This document shows positions 60,470 through 64,000 of a DNA stretch of 64,000 bases, one piece after another. Under the pieces are notes generated by a model. It made no database searches. It was given only the letters and a program-made list of their open reading frames with translations, and was not told the DNA's origin. Each line of letters opens with the position of its first letter. Positions within the stretch are counted from its first letter, which is position 1. The DNA is taken from positions 1 through 64,000 of the forward strand of contig JBPOIC010000023.1 in assembly GCA_052034865.1 (NCBI GenBank), written 5' to 3'. The DNA comes from JBPOIC01 sp052034865. Its GTDB lineage: Bacteria; UBA10199; JADFYH01. Both the position numbers and the translations under genes were made by a program.

Positions 60470-61503
60470 AAATCCGATCCTGAACGAGGGGTTGTGATTT
60501 TTTTTAAGAGACGTTTGAGTGGACTTAAGGTTTGTTTTTTCTCTTTAGGAGCCATCAACAGGGGATGAGCAGATGTATGATCTTCGAGGACCCGCACGAT
60601 GATGATCTGATCCCCTCCCAGTCCCATTTGCGGAAGACGAAAAAGATGTCCACTGCGACAGAGGGGAGGGATCTGTAAAGTTCGTGGGCCCGCAAGGGTG
60701 GGCACCTGAAAATTTCCTCCCTGTTTTGCCTGGGAAAACGTGAGCGGAAGTTCGCATAGAACATCTAGGGCGTCAAATGTAAACCTGGCATGGGGTTTGA
60801 GAGCGATCTGCACAATCAAATCTCCAGGATTTTGGCCTCTGGCATGCATAGAGCCAAGGCCGGGATAGCGCAAAATTTGACCGTGAGTCACTTTGGGAGG
60901 AAGTTTGAGTGTGATCTTTTCGAAAAAGGCCGTGACACCTCTCCCCCGACAGGAGGGGCAGGGATCCTGCGGAATACGCCCCAGTCCCCGACATTTTGGA
61001 CAGGATTTTTCGCTGGAAACCCCGTGAACCTGAATCGTCACCTTTCCCCGTCCAAAGCAGTACGTGCAGGTAAAGGATTTCCCGGACCTGCTTCCTTTTC
61101 CCTGACAATCCTCGCAGGGTTTTTCACGAGTCACTTTGAACTTCTGGACAGAACCCGCAAAGGCTTCTTCGAGACTCAGCTCGAGGGTTTCATAAAGATC
61201 TTTTCCGGGTGGAGCGAATGCCTGAAGGTTGGTTTCGAAAATCTGATCGAAAATATCGGTAAAAACCGGATCATCCTGAACGCGGATTTTCTGAGAAGAC
61301 TGTACGACCCTTAACAGCTCGGGGTTTTGAGTAAGAGAGGCATAGGCCTCTGCAATCTCTCTGAATCGCTCTTCGGCCAAAGGATTGTGGGGGTTTCGAT
61401 CAGGATGATACTGGAAGGCAAGCTCTTTGAAGGCACGCTTTATCTCTTCAAGACTTGCGGCGGGAGCTACTCCTAAAATGTTATGGTACCTGGATACGGT
61501 CAC
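60466..61503 (-). CDS. dnaJ: DnaJ-type co-chaperone
   Basis: 345 residues. A J domain with HPD (FQYHPDRNPHNP, about 31-42) is followed directly, without the usual Gly/Phe-rich linker, by the C-terminal substrate domain. All four CxxCxGxG zinc motifs are present (CEDCQGKG, CTYCFGRG, CPKCRGLG, CPSCRGRG). It works with DnaK and GrpE. It overlaps both grpE and the LpoA-like gene by 4 bp each. No dnaK lies here. Confidence 0.93.
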   Translation of the reverse strand: MTVSRYHNILGVAPAASLEEIKRAFKELAFQYHPDRNPHNPLAEERFREIAEAYASLTQNPELLRVVQSSQKIRVQDDPVFTDIFDQIFETNLQAFAPPGKDLYETLELSLEEAFAGSVQKFKVTREKPCEDCQGKGSRSGKSFTCTYCFGRGKVTIQVHGVSSEKSCPKCRGLGRIPQDPCPSCRGRGVTAFFEKITLKLPPKVTHGQILRYPGLGSMHARGQNPGDLIVQIALKPHARFTFDALDVLCELPLTFSQAKQGGNFQVPTLAGPRTLQIPPLCRSGHLFRLPQMGLGGDQIIIVRVLEDHTSAHPLLMAPKEKKQTLSPLKRLLKKITTPRSGSDL

Positions 61504-62168
61504 GAATTTTTGGAAGGAGCGCCGCTGGAAACGGCGACCATTGCTGGCCTTAAAAGCCTGTCTTGAATTTTATATCCCTTGCGATACTCCACCGCGACGG
61601 TATTGGGTGGATAGTGCTCAGATTCCTGCTGCGAAACGGCTTCGTGAACGTGGGGATCAAAAGGCTCTCCCAGGCTCTTAAAGATGGAAACTCCGAACTG
61701 TCCCAAAACTCCCTGAAGCTGTTTTTTAACGAGCTGGATTCCCTCAAGTAAAACTTTTGGATCCGTATTATTTCCGGCATGGTCCAGGGCCCGGTCCAGA
61801 TCATCGGCAATTCCTAAAATTGCCTGCAACACCTCGGCGCGTATATGTTGGCTGACCTCACGCCGCTCTTTCTCGGAGCGTTTTTTAAAATTATCAAACT
61901 CTGCATACAGCCGGATAAATTTCTCTTCATTTTCCTTAGCCAGACTTTGAGTCTGCTTGAGCTTTTCTTCGAGGGCCTTCATTTCTGCATGAACAGCAGT
62001 CGATGCTTCATCAGAACTGGCAGGACGTGGAGTTTGAGCAGGATGAGAATGTGAGGAAGCATGAGAAGAGTGCGGATGAGAAGGATGTGAGGGAGGAGAA
62101 GAATGGCCCTCGGATTCCTTTTTACCCTTCAGAACATTTTTAAGCTCTTCGACCTTACTGTGATTCAT
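61500..62168 (-). CDS. grpE: GrpE nucleotide exchange factor with His-rich N-terminus
   Basis: About 222 residues from the ATG at 62168 (AGGAG 9 bp upstream). ATGs at 62174 and 62198 and a longer frame to 62258 are alternatives. An unusual His/Ser/Pro-rich stretch (about residues 20-50; SSPPSHPSHPHSSHASSH) precedes the coiled coil (EEKFIRLYAEFDNFKKRSE) and the C-terminal beta domain (FDPHVHEAVSQQES, VAVEYRKGYKIQDRLLRPAMVAV). It releases ADP from DnaK. It lies upstream of dnaJ, overlapping it by 4 bp. No CIRCE element is seen. Confidence 0.93.
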   Translation of the reverse strand: MNHSKVEELKNVLKGKKESEGHSSPPSHPSHPHSSHASSHSHPAQTPRPASSDEASTAVHAEMKALEEKLKQTQSLAKENEEKFIRLYAEFDNFKKRSEKERREVSQHIRAEVLQAILGIADDLDRALDHAGNNTDPKVLLEGIQLVKKQLQGVLGQFGVSIFKSLGEPFDPHVHEAVSQQESEHYPPNTVAVEYRKGYKIQDRLLRPAMVAVSSGAPSKNS

Positions 62169-62285
62169 AGACATAAACTCCTGAGTTTTTTCTGCCATCC
62201 ATCCTGTTTGGGATGAGGGATCTCTTCGATGGAAATTTCGAAAAGGATGGAAAAACACCCCCGAATGGGCAGGATATATAGTCCT

Positions 62286-63569
62286 CTATCTAAAAAAACA
62301 AGCTACAACCTCGTTGGTTAGAAGCCGTCCCTGTTCGGTTAAACGGACGTACCCGTCTTCTTCAACAATCCAGTCTTTTTGACGAAGCTCGCTTAAAATC
62401 AGGGCATAATCGTTAAAGGATCCTTTTCCAAATCTATTCTCAAACTCCATCCTGGAAATTCCTTCCCGTAACCTGGCCCCCATCATCCAGAATTCAGAAC
62501 GGGCCGTGGAAAAGTCAATCGGTTCAGGATTGGGACAGAGCTTTGGAGCTTCAGAGATAAATTTTAAATAGTCTTTGGGTGTGAGGGGGTTTGTCCAGCG
62601 CAGACCGTATCCTTCCAATGAAGTCGGATCCCTAAAAAAACCCATCTTTAAAAAAGAAACCGCTCCGGCCCCAAGCCCAAGATAATCGCCATATCTCCAG
62701 TAATTAAGGTTGTGTCGGGATTCAAAACCGGGTTGGGAAAAATTGGAAATCTCATAGGGAAAATAGCCCGCTTTTTCTAACAACTTCTCGCCCATCTGAA
62801 ACATTTCAATCTGGGATTCTTCATCGGGAAGGGTTTTCTGACCGAGCGCCACCTCATGAGCAAGTCGCGTGTTTTTCTCAACAGTCAGGTTGTAGAAAGA
62901 AAGATGGGAAGGAGAAAAGGAGATCGCGATCTTCAAATCCTCCAGCACCTCTTCAACAGACTGCTGGGGAAACCCGTAGATCAGATCCAGACTGAAACGA
63001 ACGCTGGATTTTTTAAGAAGCATCAGGACCTCCTTCGCTTCCAGACCACTGTGAATGCGACCTAAAGGAATTAGATAACGATCCTGAAAACTTTGAATTC
63101 CTACTGAGAAACGATTGATTCCAGCACGTTCAAAGCCTTCAATTTTTTCTGCTGTTAGGGTTTTTGGATTGGCTTCGAGGGTAATTTCGCAGTCGGAAGA
63201 AAATGGGAGCGTGCTTCGAAGATAATTCAGCACATGAGTAAGGGAAGAGACTGAAAACAGAGAGGGTGTTCCACCTCCCAGAAAAATCGAGCGGATTTGA
63301 AAAGGATGAAGTTTCCGCTGATACAAATCCCACTCTGCCATCAAGGCCTTCACATAAGACGCTTCCAGACCGGTCACTTCCTGAACGGCATACGAGTTAA
63401 AATCGCAGTAATGGCATTTATAAAGGCAGTATGGAAAATGAAGATAGAGAGAAAGCAGGGTTTCATCCGCTTTTTTTGAAGAATGAAGCGAGCCCGCGTC
63501 CAGCGTCAATTGGTCGACGGAGTTTTTTTTATCAAAGGATTGTTTTTTCTCGGGATTCGATCTTGTCAT
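62286..63569 (-). CDS. hemW: HemW heme chaperone (radical SAM)
   Basis: 427 residues. The cluster is CX3CX2C followed by Asp-Phe (C48, C52, C55 in YCLYKCHYCDF), lacking the fourth Cys of HemN; this separates HemW from HemN. SIFLGGGTPSLFSVSSL and GIQSFQDRYLIPLGR follow, with the C-terminal helical domain to about 420. HemW binds heme and delivers it to respiratory enzymes. It is upstream of grpE on the same strand, the first gene of the run to 58535. Confidence 0.93.
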   Translation of the reverse strand: MTRSNPEKKQSFDKKNSVDQLTLDAGSLHSSKKADETLLSLYLHFPYCLYKCHYCDFNSYAVQEVTGLEASYVKALMAEWDLYQRKLHPFQIRSIFLGGGTPSLFSVSSLTHVLNYLRSTLPFSSDCEITLEANPKTLTAEKIEGFERAGINRFSVGIQSFQDRYLIPLGRIHSGLEAKEVLMLLKKSSVRFSLDLIYGFPQQSVEEVLEDLKIAISFSPSHLSFYNLTVEKNTRLAHEVALGQKTLPDEESQIEMFQMGEKLLEKAGYFPYEISNFSQPGFESRHNLNYWRYGDYLGLGAGAVSFLKMGFFRDPTSLEGYGLRWTNPLTPKDYLKFISEAPKLCPNPEPIDFSTARSEFWMMGARLREGISRMEFENRFGKGSFNDYALILSELRQKDWIVEEDGYVRLTEQGRLLTNEVVACFFR

Positions 63570-63623
63570 GATCTAAAAAATCGACTATTTTTCTGCTCAC
63601 TTACATCTGTTTGGATCAATCTC

Positions 63624-63662
63624 TTTGGAAAGAATCTGCATAACACTCAAACCCTTTCCAAA
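63624..63662. promoter_or_regulatory. Perfect inverted repeat upstream of parA
   Basis: TTTGGAAAG (63624-63632) and CTTTCCAAA (63654-63662) are perfect 9-bp complements separated by 21 bp. A CTATAAC (about 63667-63673), a possible -10, follows immediately and is close to the parA start. The arrangement would suit an operator or a leader hairpin. It also lies in the divergent control region of hemW. Confidence 0.5.
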
Positions 63663-63687
63663 TACACTATAACCCGCGAGGTCCCCC

Positions 63688-64000
63688 ATGTCTCTTCTCA
63701 CCGATAAGATCAAGGAAATCATCTCCGTCGAATCCTTAGAGCCCAACCTCAAGTATTCACCGGGTGACCGCAAGGCCTGCATCATCAGCATCTGCTCTCA
63801 AAAAGGCGGCGTCGGAAAAACAACCACCGCCGTCAATCTGGGAAGTGCCCTCGCCCGATTCTTTCATAAAAAAGTTCTGATCTGCGATCTCGACCCTCAA
63901 GGTCATGTCGAAAAATCGATTGGGGCCATCATGCCAGAAGGTGTTGAGTACACTCCTCTCTCAAACCTCTTGACCAGCCGAAAAGCCAATCTTATCGAGG
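63688..64000 (+). CDS. parA: ParA/Soj-family ATPase (5' part)
   Basis: The frame opens at an ATG at 63688 and runs past the right edge (104 codons visible). The deviant Walker A KGGVGKTTTAVNLGSALARF (about 38-57) and Walker A' CDLDPQGHVEKSIG identify a ParA-type ATPase used in chromosome or plasmid partition or in positioning of protein complexes. A 30-residue N-terminal extension precedes the Walker A. With no parB visible, a chromosomal or other subgroup cannot be told. Confidence 0.88.
   Translation, partial: MSLLTDKIKEIISVESLEPNLKYSPGDRKACIISICSQKGGVGKTTTAVNLGSALARFFHKKVLICDLDPQGHVEKSIGAIMPEGVEYTPLSNLLTSRKANLIE

Noticed and set aside
62169..62285. CIRCE or other heat-shock operator before grpE
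   Set aside because: No TTAGCACTC/GAGTGCTAA inverted repeat is present in the hemW-grpE gap.

Overview
The window reads as chromosomal DNA of a Gram-negative bacterium with a compact, mostly housekeeping gene set. The F-type ATPase operon carries paired b' and b subunits followed by delta-alpha-gamma-beta-epsilon, with a and c absent. That layout is familiar from deltaproteobacteria-type lineages. Lipoproteins with lipoboxes, an LpoA/LppC-like lipoprotein and a rhombosortase-type C-terminal anchor also point to a diderm cell. A finer placement cannot be made from sequence alone. I see no phage, no CRISPR array and no rRNA. Mobile-type content is one REP-associated transposase and many small palindromic repeats.

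Layout. 0-10 kb: a 3' gene fragment, a VIT transporter-hemJ pair, an SDR, a methyltransferase-maf pair, aspS, a second methyltransferase, exonuclease III, and a secreted delta-60-repeat protein. 10-21 kb: a zinc-ribbon coiled-coil protein, a CAU tRNA, the macromolecular synthesis operon rpsU-dnaG-rpoD with a clear promoter, hisA-hisF-hisI-HIT, a cupin, photolyase, tRNA-Ser and tadA. 21-31 kb: a beta-CASP nuclease, a Cys-rich orphan, DUF1054-pduO, NDH-2, tRNA-Pro and a two-gene acyl-CoA carboxylase. 31-38 kb: a secreted protein, a DoxX/CoA-binding/phosphoribosyltransferase operon, a decayed gene, and an HPF-like-htpX-terC operon divergent from nhaR. 38-46 kb: the transposase, a DUF115 protein, carbonic anhydrase, RNase P RNA, small membrane proteins and a membrane-bound LuxR-type regulator. 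46-52 kb: the ATP synthase operon. 53-63.6 kb: a minus-strand run with hemN-hemH-TPR lipoprotein, hemE, and hemW-grpE-dnaJ-LpoA-like. The window ends inside a parA homologue.

Functionally, the late heme pathway is well covered (hemE, hemN, hemH, hemJ, plus hemW for heme handling) and sits beside NDH-2 and ATP synthase, so respiration is expected. Adenosyltransferase PduO and the acyl-CoA carboxylase suggest a B12-dependent propionate/methylmalonyl route, but no mutase is seen here.

The most unusual signals are non-coding. A short motif, AGACGGAGGA, recurs on both strands, mainly in intergenic DNA between 32 and 44.3 kb, and it flanks the transposase. Several composite repeat islands combine purine-rich GAATTC/AGAAGACAGAA stretches, GTAG-headed REP hairpins and an ~84-bp palindrome. 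Other points are an ATP synthase epsilon subunit without its C-terminal domain, a histidine-rich GrpE, and a decayed gene that keeps the same GGC-type anchor signal as an intact secreted protein.
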